64,000 nt of DNA from Deltaproteobacteria bacterium (lineage in GTDB: Bacteria > Desulfobacterota > Binatia > UBA1149 > JAJCZL01), in NCBI GenBank assembly GCA_029262415.1, contig JAJCZL010000078.1:43032-107031 (forward strand), given 5' to 3'. Positions 43,284 to 53,800 of the stretch are shown one piece after another; the stretch's first letter is position 1; every line of letters begins with the position of its first letter. The notes beneath the pieces were generated by a model. That model saw only the letters and a list, made by a program, of their open reading frames with translations. It did no database searches and was not told where the DNA came from. Position numbers and translations under genes: made by a program.

Positions 43284-45545
43284 CTAGTTAAGCGTGTTCA
43301 GTGCCGAGCCGGCCTTGAACCACTTGACCTGGTCGACGTTCAGAGTCTGCCGTACCGAGATCTCCTCATCGCTACCGTCGCTGTGGTGTAGTACTACGCG
43401 CACGTCTTTCCCGGGGCAGATATCGAACGGGTCTACAATGCTGATCTCATCGTCTTCGCGGACCAGTTCGTAGTCGGCGGGGTTGATAAAGGTCAGTGGC
43501 AGGATGCCCTGCTTTTTGAGATTGGATTCGTGGATCCGCGCGAAGCCGCGCACGAGGACCGCTCCGCAACCGAGATGTCGCGGCGACATCGCCGCGTGCT
43601 CGCGGCTCGAGCCCTCGCCGTAGTTTTCGTCTCCGACCACGATCCATTTCTTCCGGGCTTTTTTCAGCTCGCGCGCCACCTGCGGCGTAGGCTCGGGTAG
43701 TGCTCCGGTGAGTGGGTTACGGGTCTGCCCGCGGTCGCCGGTCCACGCACGGATCGCCCCTGTAAACATGTTGTCGCTGATTGCGTCGAGGTGACCGCGG
43801 AAGCGGAGCCAGGGGCCCGCCGGGCTGATGTGGTCGGTGGTGGTTTTGCCCTGGGTCTTAAGCAGCAGCGGCATGCGTTTGAACTCTTCGGCTTGCGGCG
43901 CTGCGAAGGGGTCGAGCAGCGCCAGACGTTCGCTGTTCGGATCCACTTTGATCACGATGGCCTCGGGATCCTTGGATGGCGGCTTGTAGCCTCCGTCGTT
44001 TCGCGTGAAGCCTTTCTTTGGGATCTCAGGCGCTGGGGCGGGCGGGTCGAGCTTGAGCGAGGTGCCGTTCGACGACAGCTTGTCGGTCAACGGGTTGAAG
44101 GAAAGGCTGCCGGCCAAGCCGAGCGCGACGACGATCTCGGGGCTCGCGATAAAGGCCAGTGTTTCTGGGTTGGCGTCGTTGCGGCCGGGAAAGTTGCGGT
44201 TAAACGATGTAATGATGGTGTCGGTTTCACCTTTCTTGACATCGTCGCGCTTCCATTGGCCTATGCACGGCCCGCAGGCGTTGGCCATCACCGTCGCGCC
44301 GATGCTTTCAAGCGTGTCGAGCTGTCCGTCTCGCTGAATCGTTGCGAAGATCATGTCGCTGCCGGGCGTTACCATGAAGCGACTCTTGCTTTGCAGCCCC
44401 TTTGCCGCGGCCTGCGCGGCGACATCGGCGGCTCGCGATATGTCTTCGTAGGATGAGTTGGTACAGCTGCCGACGAGTGCTGTCGAGATCTGGTCTTTGT
44501 AACCTTCTTTCTTTACCGCCGCCGCCATCTCTGAGATTGGTCGCGCGAGATCCGGAGTGTGAGGGCCGACTATGTGCGGCTCCAGGGTCGAGAGATCGAT
44601 CTCGACGATCTCGTCGTAGTAATCCTCGGGTTTCGCTGCCGTTTGCGCGTCAGCGGTGCAGAGGTCGCTGTTGGCGCGCGCGAGGTCGGCAAGTGCCACG
44701 CGCTCGGTCGAACCCAGATACACCGACATGCGCTCGTCGAAGGGGAAGACCGAGCAGGTCGCGCCGAGTTCTGCACCCATATTACAAATGGTGCCTTTGC
44801 CTGTACATGAAATGGTCTCCGTTCCAGGCCCGAAGTACTCGATGATTTTGTTGGTGCCGCCCTTGACCGTAAGCAACCCACAGAGCTTGAGGATCACGTC
44901 CTTGGGGGAGGTCCAGCCCGACATCTTGCCGGTTAGCCGTACGCCGACGACACGCGGCATGAGGACTTCCCAAGGGAACCCGGCGAGCACGTCGACGGCA
45001 TCGGCACCGCCGACACCGACCGCGCACATTCCGAGCCCCCCTGCGTTGGGCGTATGAGAGTCGGTACCGATCATCAGCCCACCTGGGAACGCATAGTTCT
45101 CAAGCACGACTTGGTGAATGATCCCCGAGCCTGGCTCCCAGAAACCGATCCCGTATTTGGCGCACGCGGTGGAGAGGAAGTTGTAAACCTCGTGGTTCTC
45201 GGAGGTTGCGCGCTTGGTGTCCGCGTCGGCGCCGACGTAGGCCTGGATGAGGTGATCGCAATGCACGGTTGCGGGTACGGCGACCTGCTTTTTTCCGGCC
45301 TGCATGAACTGCAGGATGGCCATCTGGGCGGTCGCGTCCTGCATTGCGACACGGTCGGGCCGCAGTTCGATGTAACTTTTTCCGCGTTCGATCTCGGCGC
45401 CCAAAGGGTTTTCGAGGTGGCCGAGAATGATCTTCTCTGCCAGCGTGAGGGGCCGCGGGAGCCTGTTGCGGACGGCGTCGAGCCGCTCGCGTATCTTCTT
45501 GTAAGCCTCTTTGACAAACTCCGGGGTGCTTTCGATCGTGGCCAT
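43284..45545 (-). CDS. acn: Aconitate hydratase, mitochondrial-type
   Basis: This 753-aa aconitase converts citrate to isocitrate in the TCA cycle. The [4Fe-4S] ligands are the Cys of VGSCTNSS and the two Cys of ANACGPCIGQ. The family blocks GTDSHTPNAGGLG, TTDHISPAG and GEGSSREHAA are present. Size and sequence match the mitochondrial-type aconitases rather than AcnA or AcnB of enterics. The ATG at 45545 is used; a GTG five codons earlier at 45560 is equally possible. It is divergent from the tRNA-Glu gene. Confidence 0.94.
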   Translation of the reverse strand: MATIESTPEFVKEAYKKIRERLDAVRNRLPRPLTLAEKIILGHLENPLGAEIERGKSYIELRPDRVAMQDATAQMAILQFMQAGKKQVAVPATVHCDHLIQAYVGADADTKRATSENHEVYNFLSTACAKYGIGFWEPGSGIIHQVVLENYAFPGGLMIGTDSHTPNAGGLGMCAVGVGGADAVDVLAGFPWEVLMPRVVGVRLTGKMSGWTSPKDVILKLCGLLTVKGGTNKIIEYFGPGTETISCTGKGTICNMGAELGATCSVFPFDERMSVYLGSTERVALADLARANSDLCTADAQTAAKPEDYYDEIVEIDLSTLEPHIVGPHTPDLARPISEMAAAVKKEGYKDQISTALVGSCTNSSYEDISRAADVAAQAAAKGLQSKSRFMVTPGSDMIFATIQRDGQLDTLESIGATVMANACGPCIGQWKRDDVKKGETDTIITSFNRNFPGRNDANPETLAFIASPEIVVALGLAGSLSFNPLTDKLSSNGTSLKLDPPAPAPEIPKKGFTRNDGGYKPPSKDPEAIVIKVDPNSERLALLDPFAAPQAEEFKRMPLLLKTQGKTTTDHISPAGPWLRFRGHLDAISDNMFTGAIRAWTGDRGQTRNPLTGALPEPTPQVARELKKARKKWIVVGDENYGEGSSREHAAMSPRHLGCGAVLVRGFARIHESNLKKQGILPLTFINPADYELVREDDEISIVDPFDICPGKDVRVVLHHSDGSDEEISVRQTLNVDQVKWFKAGSALNTLN

Positions 45546-45651
45546 ATCGCCGTATCGCACAAACCGGGGCGATTGTCAGGTGCCGCACCGCGCAGTAGCT
45601 GTTGACGGGAGCGGACGTGCGGCGTAAGTAAGCGGACTGCCGATGCGCTAT

Positions 45652-45726
<75 letters not shown>

Positions 45727-45804
45727 TCTCATCTTTGACTCCGGGGTCGTCCGCTTTTTTGTTTCGCAACCGCTCGCGAACCTCTCTACCATGATTCATA
45801 CGGG

Positions 45805-47631
45805 GTGACCGTGCTCTTGCGTACCGCGCCAGGAATGTCTCGAAATACCCTAACTCGCTTGCTAGCCGCTACCGTTTGCGTACTGCTGTATCCGGGGCTT
45901 GGGCTCGCGGACAAACCGGCTGATCTATCGTACAAGACCGAATTCATTGGCGAACTTGACGATGAACTACTCGACTTACTGAAGGCGGTTTCGCGCCTCA
46001 GTGCTGCGCAAGGGGAGTCGCCTTCGAGTCTCGGGGTGTTGCGCAGCCGTGCAGACGGTGACGTCGAACGCTTGAACGCAGTACTGCGCTCGCAGGGATA
46101 CTATGACGGCCTGGTGGCCACGCGCATCGATTCGGCGGCGCGGCCGCTCGTCGTCGTGGTGCGTGTCGAGACAGGGCCGGCCTACTTGTGGTCGCGCTTT
46201 GATATCGTCTTCGCGGATGCCGCCCCGCCGGACGCGCGTGAACGTGTAGAGAAGATACGTGCAGCACTCCCGCTTGGTGAGCGCGCGGTTGCTGAAGAGG
46301 TGCTGGCCGCAGAACTCGACGTCGCGGCGGTATTGGTGCGACGTGACTTTCCGTTCGCCCAAGTATCGGAACGCAAGGCCGTCGTGGATCACGCCACTCG
46401 CGAACTCGACGTAGAAATCAAGTTGGTCGTTGGTCCGCGTGCCGTGTTCGGGCCGATGCTCGCGGAAGGCGTCCGAACCGTGGACGAGGTATTCGTCGAG
46501 AGGCGAGTCACGTGGGTGCGGGGGCAACCTTGGAACGCCGCTGAGGTCGAGCGCAGCAGGCGCAGGCTTACCGAGACTGGTTTGTTCTCTTCGGTTCGGG
46601 TCGAAGCCGGTGAGGCGCTCGAAGGTGACGGTGAACTTCCGATGGTAGTACGTCTGGAGGAAGCCAAGCACCGCTCGATCGGCCTCGGCGTAGGCTATTC
46701 CTCAACTGAAGGCGCCGGAGTGAGCGCTTTCTGGGAGCACCGCAATGTGTTCAGCGGCGGCGAACGCCTACGCTTTGCCCTGAAGACTTCAGAACTGGAG
46801 CAGTCTCTGCGCGCCACGTACCGGGAGCCGGACTTTCTTAGGCAAGACCAGCAGTTGCTGCTCGATACCGGTTACGCACGCGAAAACACCGACGCCTTCG
46901 ACAGCCGCAAGATCACGGCCTCGGTGGGCGTCGAGCGTCGATTGACCGACGACGTTTCGGTCGTTGGCGGCCTCGCACTCGAACAGTCCGAGATCACAGA
47001 GGACGGAGAGCTAGGAGATCACTTCTTTCTGGTCGGCACCCCGTTGCAGGTCAGGCGCGACACCTCGGACGATCTTCTTGACCCGACCCGCGGAAGCCGG
47101 TTTGAGATCAGCGCGGTGCCATATCTGCACGCACTCGGATCCGAAGAAGAGTTCTACATTGCCCGGGCGACGCACTCCGCGTATCTGCCGATCGGCCGCG
47201 AGCGGCGCCACATCCTCGCTGCGCGGCTCTCGGTTGGTTCGATCTCCGGCGCCGACCGCCGGCTGGTACCCGCCGACAAGCGTTTCTACGCCGGTGGCGG
47301 CGGTTCGATCCGCGGCTACGGTTACCAGCTAGTCGGGCCGCTCGACGAGGAGAACGACCCGATTGGCGGGCGCTCGCTTTTTGAGGCGGGTGCGGAACTC
47401 CGCGTCCGACTTACAGACAGCGTCGGGCTTGTGCCTTTCGTTGAAGGCGGCAACGTCTTCGAAGAAACCGTCCCCGATTTCAGCCGAGCGCTGCTTTGGG
47501 GAGCGGGCATCGGTGTTCGCTACTTTACAGCGGTGGGGCCCATCCGTCTGGATATCGGAGTGCCACTCCATCGTCGGCAAGGCGTAGACGATGCCTTGCA
47601 ATTTTACATCAGCCTCGGACAAGCGTTTTGA
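45805..47631 (+). CDS. tamA: Translocation and assembly module outer-membrane protein TamA
   Basis: This 608-aa Omp85-family protein has a signal peptide (ending near GLGLA), three POTRA-like domains (to about residue 270) and a C-terminal 16-strand barrel. The barrel carries the loop-6 motif SIRGYGYQ (VRGF equivalent) and a terminal Phe. With TamB, encoded 8 nt downstream, it helps insert outer-membrane proteins or move lipids between membranes. The GTG at 45805 and the ATG at 45835 are both possible starts; the latter leaves a more typical signal peptide. Confidence 0.9.
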   Translation: MTVLLRTAPGMSRNTLTRLLAATVCVLLYPGLGLADKPADLSYKTEFIGELDDELLDLLKAVSRLSAAQGESPSSLGVLRSRADGDVERLNAVLRSQGYYDGLVATRIDSAARPLVVVVRVETGPAYLWSRFDIVFADAAPPDARERVEKIRAALPLGERAVAEEVLAAELDVAAVLVRRDFPFAQVSERKAVVDHATRELDVEIKLVVGPRAVFGPMLAEGVRTVDEVFVERRVTWVRGQPWNAAEVERSRRRLTETGLFSSVRVEAGEALEGDGELPMVVRLEEAKHRSIGLGVGYSSTEGAGVSAFWEHRNVFSGGERLRFALKTSELEQSLRATYREPDFLRQDQQLLLDTGYARENTDAFDSRKITASVGVERRLTDDVSVVGGLALEQSEITEDGELGDHFFLVGTPLQVRRDTSDDLLDPTRGSRFEISAVPYLHALGSEEEFYIARATHSAYLPIGRERRHILAARLSVGSISGADRRLVPADKRFYAGGGGSIRGYGYQLVGPLDEENDPIGGRSLFEAGAELRVRLTDSVGLVPFVEGGNVFEETVPDFSRALLWGAGIGVRYFTAVGPIRLDIGVPLHRRQGVDDALQFYISLGQAF

Positions 47632-47639
47632 GCGGCTCG

Positions 47640-50600
47640 GTGCGTGAGGCCGGGAACCGAGACGACACCGAGCCTAGGCCGGTGCATCGTGTGTTCCGGG
47701 TCGCGGCGGCTTCGGTGTTGGCCCTCTTCGTATTGTTTGTCGTGGCTTTCGCGGCGCTACAGACAGAGTTTGCGAAGTCACGGCTGGCTACGTTCATCGA
47801 GCGTACTATCAACGAAGTGTCGTCGCTCAAGGTCGGGCTTCGTGGCCTTGACGGATTGTTACCGTTTAATCTCTCGCTGGAGCGGCTCGAACTTGGCGAC
47901 GAGATGGGCGAGTGGTTGGTTGCCGACGGGGTTACGGCGCGGGTCAGCCTGCTCAGCCTGATGTCGGGTGAAGTCGCGATCGCCAGACTTCGAGCCGACG
48001 CGCTCACGGTCGTGCGCGCACCCGCAATCGCTGAGTCCGGCGGCGAAGAACAGCAAGCCGCGAAAGGCTTTCCCGCAAAGATCTCGGTTTCCAGCTTCGA
48101 GGTGGCTCGCGTCGGGCTCGGGCTCTCTCTGCTCGGGGTGGGCGACGCCGACGGTTCGTATCTCGAGTTCGCAGATGCAAGCGGAGCGGTCGCCTGGAAC
48201 CTCCGGGATTCTACCGCGCGCGGCGAACTTGCCGTACGCAGCGAGGGCATTGCCGATCCGGCGGCCGAGCGACTTGCGCTCGCGATGGGGCCTTTCGGTC
48301 TCAAGGCGTCGCTCGACGGTCCGTTAGCGTCACCAGGCATAACCGTAGAAATCCACGCCGCAGCGATTGCTTCGAGGGGGATTCTGGTCAAGACGGCATC
48401 GTTGAACGCTGCTCTTGAGCGCGCCGCTGCCGGTGAACAACCGTGGCAGGTAGAACTCCACGCGAACGGTATCGACGGTGAGATCGGTGGAGGGCTTCAC
48501 CTGCAGGCGACCGGCACGACGCGACTCGTGAACGGGTTAGTCAACGGAAGTCTCGCCGCAAAAGCAGACCTCAGCGTCGAAGACGCAACGCTTGCGTCCG
48601 TGCTTGCCGGGCCGCTTACGTTGCAGAGCAACTTTGCGGCGTCTCCCGAGCGGGTGTCGTTCTCGGAAATCGACCTGGTATCGCAGTCGCTGGTCTTATC
48701 CGGGACGGCAGCGCTTGTGGCGGCAAGCGAAGCCGCGCGCACGGTGTCAGCCGAACTGTCGGTTGTGGTTCCGCGATTGTCGGCGTTCCACGCAGTTCTC
48801 GGACAGCGGGCGGCTGGTTCCGGCTCGCTCAGCCTGCAAGTCTCTGGTCCCGTCGACAACTTCTCTGTCGACGCTTCGATGACCGCAGTCGAAGCGGTTT
48901 TGGGTGATGCGCCTGCGATGGGCGTGGTGGCGGCGTTGAAGGCCTCGGGCTTGCCCACTCGAGCTGAGGGTACGTTGAACGCCAGTTTTGATACCGATCA
49001 GGGCAGGGCAGAAGCGCAGGCACGCTTTGTCCAGCCTTCTGAGGAGACCATCCGGTTGGCTTCCTTGGTTGTTCGCGCGCCGGGGTCGCTACTCGAGGGG
49101 GAGTTTGAGATTGGCCTGGCTGACGGTCTCATTGGCGGTACCGCGAAGTTGCGAAGCACTAGTCTGACGGGGCTGGGTCGGCTCGCGGGCCTAGACGCAG
49201 CCGGCCGTCTCGACGGCGACGCCCGGCTCATCGGCGAGTCCGGTAGGCAACGTGTCGTCTTCAAGGCTGTCGGCAACGACATAAGCATTAAGGTGTCGGA
49301 TACAGCGATAGCAGCGGCCGGCGCAGACCTGAACCTCGATGTGACCGACCTCGCGGGCGCTCCATCGGTTGACGCACGCGGCACCATCGCGGGACTACGG
49401 TTTAAAGACTTCGTTTTCAAGCAGTTGATGTTCGACGCTCGCGGCGCGGACGGCAAGATCTCGCTTCGTACGACAACGGCGGGAAGTTACTACTACGGTT
49501 TCGACGCCGAGGCCGCAGCTTCAATCGAACTCGCGGAGGGCGAGAACCGAATCCTGGTCCATAGCCTGAGCGGTCGCTTCGCGAATCAGGGTGTCCGGTT
49601 GCAGCATACGGCCACCGTCGTGCTCGCCGATGACGGGTTCTCGGTAGACGGACTGGCACTCGGTCTCGCCGAAGGCAGCTTGCGCGTAGATATCAGCACG
49701 CGGGGTGGCAAGTTGGACTGCGACGGTGTGCTTCGGTCGGTACCAGTCTCGCTTCTCCGCCTAATCGATCCGACCATCGAACTCGACGGCACTCTCGACG
49801 GTAAGATCCGCGCGACAGGTAGTAGCGAGAAACCCGAGGTCGAGCTCGACCTTACCGCGAATGGTTTGCACTCTACGGCATTGCCTCCCGATCAAGCCCC
49901 GCGTTTTGACCTGCGCGCGAATGCCCATCTCGACGGCGTAGCGGGCGTGCTTGACGTGGTTCTGCAAGACGGCGGTTCGACGAGCTTTACTGGTTCCGTG
50001 CGCTCCGAGAAACCCGCGATGGTTTTGCGCGGTGATCCGGACACGCCGATCCACGCGAGTCTCAGGGGAACAGCAGATCTTCGCGTGCTGCGTGAACTCA
50101 TACAGCTGCGCGAGGACCGTCTTGAGGGTGCGCTGCGTGCGGATCTCAGCGCTGAAGGGAGCCTTTCGGCACTGCGCTTGGACGGTAGTGCGTCACTCGA
50201 AGGTGCGCTCTACGAGAACGCCGCGGCGGGTCTGGTGTTGCGCGATCTGAAGGCGCAGCTCGACGGCAAGGGACAAGGACTGGAACTTAGCTCATTGTCG
50301 GCAAGCGACGGCAATGGCGGCACCCTTCGGGGTTCCGGTCGTGTTGATTTCTCCCGGGGCTACGCTGCGGCCAGCCACCAGAGCGCGCTGGTGTTGCGTC
50401 GCTTTCGAGTCGTACGGCGCGACGATCTCGAGGCCGTTGCTTCGGGAGACCTTACCCTGTCCGGTGATTCTGACGGCAGCATTCTGCGTGGACAGCTGAA
50501 GTTGGAACAGGCCGACGTTTCAATCCCAGAGAATCTTCCGCCGGGTGTCGTTTCACTCGATGTCGTTGAGAAGAACATCGCTGCCGCTCGGCGAGTCGAC

Positions 50601-51341
50601 GAGCAAGGCAGACGGGTGGAGGGCGGTTCGTTGCGGCTCGCCGTAGAATTCTCGGCTCCGGGGCGGGTATTCATCCGCGGCAAGGACATTGATACCGAGT
50701 GGAAGGCGAGGCTCGCGGTCAATGGCAGCGCCGCGCGGCCGCTGGTTTCGGGAGAGCTCGAGGTCGTTCGCGGTCATGTCAGCGTTGCCGGTCTACGGTT
50801 TACGCCGGAGCGAGGCATCGTCAGACTCGACGGCCGCGATAAGATCGACCCGATTCTCGATATTGCAGCGACCGCCAAAAGAAATTCTGTGCTGGCGCGG
50901 GTTGTGATTGAGGGCCGGGTCTCTTCGCCCGAATTCATGTTGACCTCGGAGCCGGCGATGCCGCGCGATGAGATCGTTTCGCAGCTTCTGTTTGGAAAGA
51001 GTGCCGGAGGACTGACGGCAGTTCAGGCTTTGCAATTGGCCGACGCGGTAGCCACGCTCGCCGGCAAGCGTGCCCGAGGTCCGGGCCTGCTCAATACGGT
51101 GCGGCGCCGTCTCGGCGCCGATGTCGTAGAACTGACCGGCGATCAAGAAACCGGCGGTACCGCACTCAGTGTCGGTAAGTATGTTAGCGAGGGTGTCTTT
51201 GTCAGCGTAAACCAAGGACTCACGCACGAGGGTAGTTCGGCAACTGTCGAAGTCGAGCTTACCCCGAGCGTTCGTTTGGAGACCGAAGTCGGTGCCGAGG
51301 AGCGATCCAAAGTCGGGATCAACTGGCGCTGGAAATACTGA
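47640..51341 (+). CDS. tamB: Translocation and assembly module subunit TamB (DUF490)
   Basis: This 1233-aa protein is anchored by one N-terminal helix (about residues 16-38) and spans the periplasm as a long beta-rich AsmA-like groove. The C-terminal TamB domain is clear, from GELEVVRGHVSVAG through MPRDEIVSQLLFGKS to a barrel-like end. It pairs with TamA to move lipids or proteins between membranes. The GTG at 47640 is used; a TTG at 47628 would overlap the tamA stop by 4 nt. The longer open frame lies within tamA. The last 23 nt overlap the convergent next gene. Confidence 0.9.
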   Translation: MREAGNRDDTEPRPVHRVFRVAAASVLALFVLFVVAFAALQTEFAKSRLATFIERTINEVSSLKVGLRGLDGLLPFNLSLERLELGDEMGEWLVADGVTARVSLLSLMSGEVAIARLRADALTVVRAPAIAESGGEEQQAAKGFPAKISVSSFEVARVGLGLSLLGVGDADGSYLEFADASGAVAWNLRDSTARGELAVRSEGIADPAAERLALAMGPFGLKASLDGPLASPGITVEIHAAAIASRGILVKTASLNAALERAAAGEQPWQVELHANGIDGEIGGGLHLQATGTTRLVNGLVNGSLAAKADLSVEDATLASVLAGPLTLQSNFAASPERVSFSEIDLVSQSLVLSGTAALVAASEAARTVSAELSVVVPRLSAFHAVLGQRAAGSGSLSLQVSGPVDNFSVDASMTAVEAVLGDAPAMGVVAALKASGLPTRAEGTLNASFDTDQGRAEAQARFVQPSEETIRLASLVVRAPGSLLEGEFEIGLADGLIGGTAKLRSTSLTGLGRLAGLDAAGRLDGDARLIGESGRQRVVFKAVGNDISIKVSDTAIAAAGADLNLDVTDLAGAPSVDARGTIAGLRFKDFVFKQLMFDARGADGKISLRTTTAGSYYYGFDAEAAASIELAEGENRILVHSLSGRFANQGVRLQHTATVVLADDGFSVDGLALGLAEGSLRVDISTRGGKLDCDGVLRSVPVSLLRLIDPTIELDGTLDGKIRATGSSEKPEVELDLTANGLHSTALPPDQAPRFDLRANAHLDGVAGVLDVVLQDGGSTSFTGSVRSEKPAMVLRGDPDTPIHASLRGTADLRVLRELIQLREDRLEGALRADLSAEGSLSALRLDGSASLEGALYENAAAGLVLRDLKAQLDGKGQGLELSSLSASDGNGGTLRGSGRVDFSRGYAAASHQSALVLRRFRVVRRDDLEAVASGDLTLSGDSDGSILRGQLKLEQADVSIPENLPPGVVSLDVVEKNIAAARRVDEQGRRVEGGSLRLAVEFSAPGRVFIRGKDIDTEWKARLAVNGSAARPLVSGELEVVRGHVSVAGLRFTPERGIVRLDGRDKIDPILDIAATAKRNSVLARVVIEGRVSSPEFMLTSEPAMPRDEIVSQLLFGKSAGGLTAVQALQLADAVATLAGKRARGPGLLNTVRRRLGADVVELTGDQETGGTALSVGKYVSEGVFVSVNQGLTHEGSSATVEVELTPSVRLETEVGAEERSKVGINWRWKY

Positions 51342-51792
51342 GCCGCCCGGCAACCGGCAGTGCGAGCGCTTCGCGTTCTCCGCTCGCGGCTACGATCCAA
51401 AACCGTTCGCCGTCGAACCAAAATATTGCCGCCTGGCCGTAGCAGCGCGCGATCTCGAGCGCTGCTGCCCGTGATATGCACACCGCGGCGCCGCGTTCGC
51501 GGTGTGAACCGTTGCCAGAGACGCCATCGGCGCGCAGGAACCGCCGGCTTTGCATCGCTAGTTCGGTCTCCAAGGCTTCAGTCGCGGTGTGGTTTGCGGC
51601 CTCCCCGGCACGACCGCCACCCGGATTACAGGCCGTCAGGATCGCAAACGCTCCGTCAAGGCCGAGTGACTGCAGAGTCTCGCGCGTTTCACCGTCGACG
51701 GGGAGACGGAGGTCGATACGGTGTACGCCGTCAAAGAATATTTCCAAGATTGTTTGCGAGAATCGAAGCCAAGGGTCGGTGTCGTGCTTCAT
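51319..51792 (-). CDS. DUF3293 domain protein
   Basis: This small cytoplasmic protein of 157 aa has the DUF3293 pattern: FAILTACNPGG near residue 50, an RAGEAANHTATEAL helix, and a C-terminal AARCYGQAAIFWFDG-like strand (ALEIARCYGQAAIF). The function of the family is unknown. It overlaps the convergent tamB end by 24 nt and the upstream amidohydrolase gene by 4 nt, so it is co-transcribed with the latter. Confidence 0.75.
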   Translation of the reverse strand: MKHDTDPWLRFSQTILEIFFDGVHRIDLRLPVDGETRETLQSLGLDGAFAILTACNPGGGRAGEAANHTATEALETELAMQSRRFLRADGVSGNGSHRERGAAVCISRAAALEIARCYGQAAIFWFDGERFWIVAASGEREALALPVAGRLSISSAS

Positions 51793-53252
51793 CGATGTTT
51801 GTCCGCAGTCCGAGGCTGGGATAGCGCTGCGCGTTCGAGGACCACGCCGCCCTTTATCACCTCGCGAATTTGTGAGACCGCAGCGATATCTATGGACGGG
51901 TCACCGCTGACGAGTACCAGATCGGCGAGCTTGCCTTCTTCGACAACGCCGAATGGCGGGTCGTCGTTGCCGGTCAAGAAGCGAGCCGGTGCGAGGGTTG
52001 CGGCGACGAGCGCCTCGGCCGGGGATAGGCCCGCCGCAACCAGGTGCGCGAGTTCGCGATGCAGAGCCGCGCCAGGGAACACCCCCGACTGTACGTCACT
52101 TCCAGCGAGGATTGTTACCCCGGCCCGGTGGAGGCGGCCGACGTTGTCGTTCCAGTGCGGCCTGGCAGCCCGGATCGTCTCGAACCAGCCGGCGAAGAAC
52201 ACCAGCCTCGAATCCTCGATCGGGGGATCATCGAACGCGGCAAGCGTTTCGGCGTCGATGATCTCGCGTTCGAGTTGCGTGGGCCGGCGTGGGCCCTCGC
52301 CAAGCCGCGCCCAGCTCGCGAACACCTCGGTGGTCGTGACCATAGGAATAGCGAACGCGGCGAGTTCGGCGATCTGCTCTTCGGCTATACGCTCCTTATA
52401 GACACCGTGGACCCAGGCGGAGACGCCGGCGCGGGCGGCATCGAGCGCGTCCTCGGTCGTTCCGATGTGGGCCACGGCTCGGAGTCCGCGCCGTTTGGAC
52501 TCCGAAACGATCGCCCCGACGAGCGCGGGCCTCATCCGCGGCGCGCCGATCGGGATGCTGTCGATCGCCAGCTTGATGAAATCTGCACCCAGTCCTGCCA
52601 CTTCAGCGACCGCGTCGCGTGCGTCTTGCTGGTTAGCAACCTGACGCGTGAAGCGGGGCAGGAGATACCAACGGATCCACCACGGAGCTGCGGCACGCAA
52701 TACCGGGACAGGGTGGCCGCCCTCGGCTGCGAAGATCGGTCCGGCCGCATAGATGGTCGGCCCGGGTTTCTGTCCTGCGTTGACGCTCTCCCTGCGCACG
52801 AACGCATCGCCGGCCAACCCGCCGGGGTCGAAGGTCGTCGTTACCCCGCAGTACAGAAACGCTTTCATGTTCGCGTCGGGGTCGGGCAGGGAGGTTTTCC
52901 ATACCGGCGCGGAGCCTGAGCCGAGATGTCCGTGCATATCGATGAGTCCGGGAATGAGCGTGCCGCCGCTACCGTCGATGACACGTGTTCCATGCGGTGG
53001 GGCGGTGCCGCCGCCGGCCGCGATCGAATGTATGCGGCCGTCGCTAAGCAACACATCGCGGCCGGTCTCGACGTTGCCGCTGCGGGCGTCGAAGACACCG
53101 ACGTTACGTACGAGAACAGCCTCGGGGGTGACGACAGGAAGAGTTACGAGTTGGTGGCTGGTGCGTTGGCAGCCGGATGCTGTCGCCAAGAGAATCACAG
53201 CGAACGCGCTCGCGCGCAGCACGGGCGTCGGTAGAGATAAACCCTTGAGCAT
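51789..53252 (-). CDS. Amidohydrolase family lipoprotein
   Basis: This 487-aa metal-dependent hydrolase has a lipoprotein signal (C28 in LATASGC), so it is exported and tethered. Metal ligands visible are the MHGH pair after PGLID, the Lys of DFIKLAID, His in AVAHIG and WVHGV, and the Asp of LAGSD. A closing beta-sandwich has GKLADLVLVSGDP. It resembles imidazolonepropionase/prolidase-like amidohydrolases; the substrate is unknown. It shares an operon with the DUF3293 gene. Confidence 0.87.
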   Translation of the reverse strand: MLKGLSLPTPVLRASAFAVILLATASGCQRTSHQLVTLPVVTPEAVLVRNVGVFDARSGNVETGRDVLLSDGRIHSIAAGGGTAPPHGTRVIDGSGGTLIPGLIDMHGHLGSGSAPVWKTSLPDPDANMKAFLYCGVTTTFDPGGLAGDAFVRRESVNAGQKPGPTIYAAGPIFAAEGGHPVPVLRAAAPWWIRWYLLPRFTRQVANQQDARDAVAEVAGLGADFIKLAIDSIPIGAPRMRPALVGAIVSESKRRGLRAVAHIGTTEDALDAARAGVSAWVHGVYKERIAEEQIAELAAFAIPMVTTTEVFASWARLGEGPRRPTQLEREIIDAETLAAFDDPPIEDSRLVFFAGWFETIRAARPHWNDNVGRLHRAGVTILAGSDVQSGVFPGAALHRELAHLVAAGLSPAEALVAATLAPARFLTGNDDPPFGVVEEGKLADLVLVSGDPSIDIAAVSQIREVIKGGVVLERAALSQPRTADKHR

Positions 53253-53371
53253 CGCGCGAGCTTAGCGGCGAAGATCGGCCAAAGCCACGACCAGGTACGC
53301 GGGTTCTGTGTACGCGCGGGACGCGCTACAGTTGGTTTCCCGGGCCTGAGGGCGGGCCTCTGTAGAGATTT

Positions 53372-53800
53372 ATGGATCGCACGAACTCCGAGCGTTCCGC
53401 CTATGCGGACGCAGACATGCAGGCGCTGATCGTAATCGATCACGGGAGCCGGTCGGCTCAGTCCAATGAACAAACGGCTGCAGTGGCAAACACGCTGGCC
53501 GAACGTAACGACGGGCGTTTTGTGCACGTCACCCATGCCCACATGGAATCAGCAGAGCCAGGGCTCGATGCGGCGGTTGCCGCGTGCGTGGATGCGGGTG
53601 CGCGAATAATTATAGTTGCGCTTTACTTCTTGGGTGCGGGCAGGCACGCCAGCGAAGATATACCGCGCTTAGCGCGAACCGCAGCGCTGCCGTACCCGGG
53701 TGTCGAGATCGTGCTTACACGACCACTGGGGACGCACGATGCGATCGGCGATCTGTTGCTGGAGCTGAGCGAAGAGGCCGTGAGCGAAATCCTAAAGTGA
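53372..53800 (+). CDS. CbiX/SirB-like sirohydrochlorin chelatase, short form
   Basis: This 142-aa single-domain chelatase of the CbiX-small/SirB type inserts Co or Fe into sirohydrochlorin. The catalytic His H24 is in VIDHGSRSA and a second His is in GAGRHASEDIP, as in the family. A cobalt role would fit the several B12 enzymes in the window, but siroheme is equally possible. The ATG at 53372 is used; an internal ATG at 53417 matches the family start better. The end overlaps the convergent gene by 9 nt. Confidence 0.8.
   Translation: MDRTNSERSAYADADMQALIVIDHGSRSAQSNEQTAAVANTLAERNDGRFVHVTHAHMESAEPGLDAAVAACVDAGARIIIVALYFLGAGRHASEDIPRLARTAALPYPGVEIVLTRPLGTHDAIGDLLLELSEEAVSEILK

Noticed and set aside
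47496..47639. Longer TamB start inside tamA
   Set aside because: The extension is tamA sequence in another phase; the membrane anchor begins after 47640.
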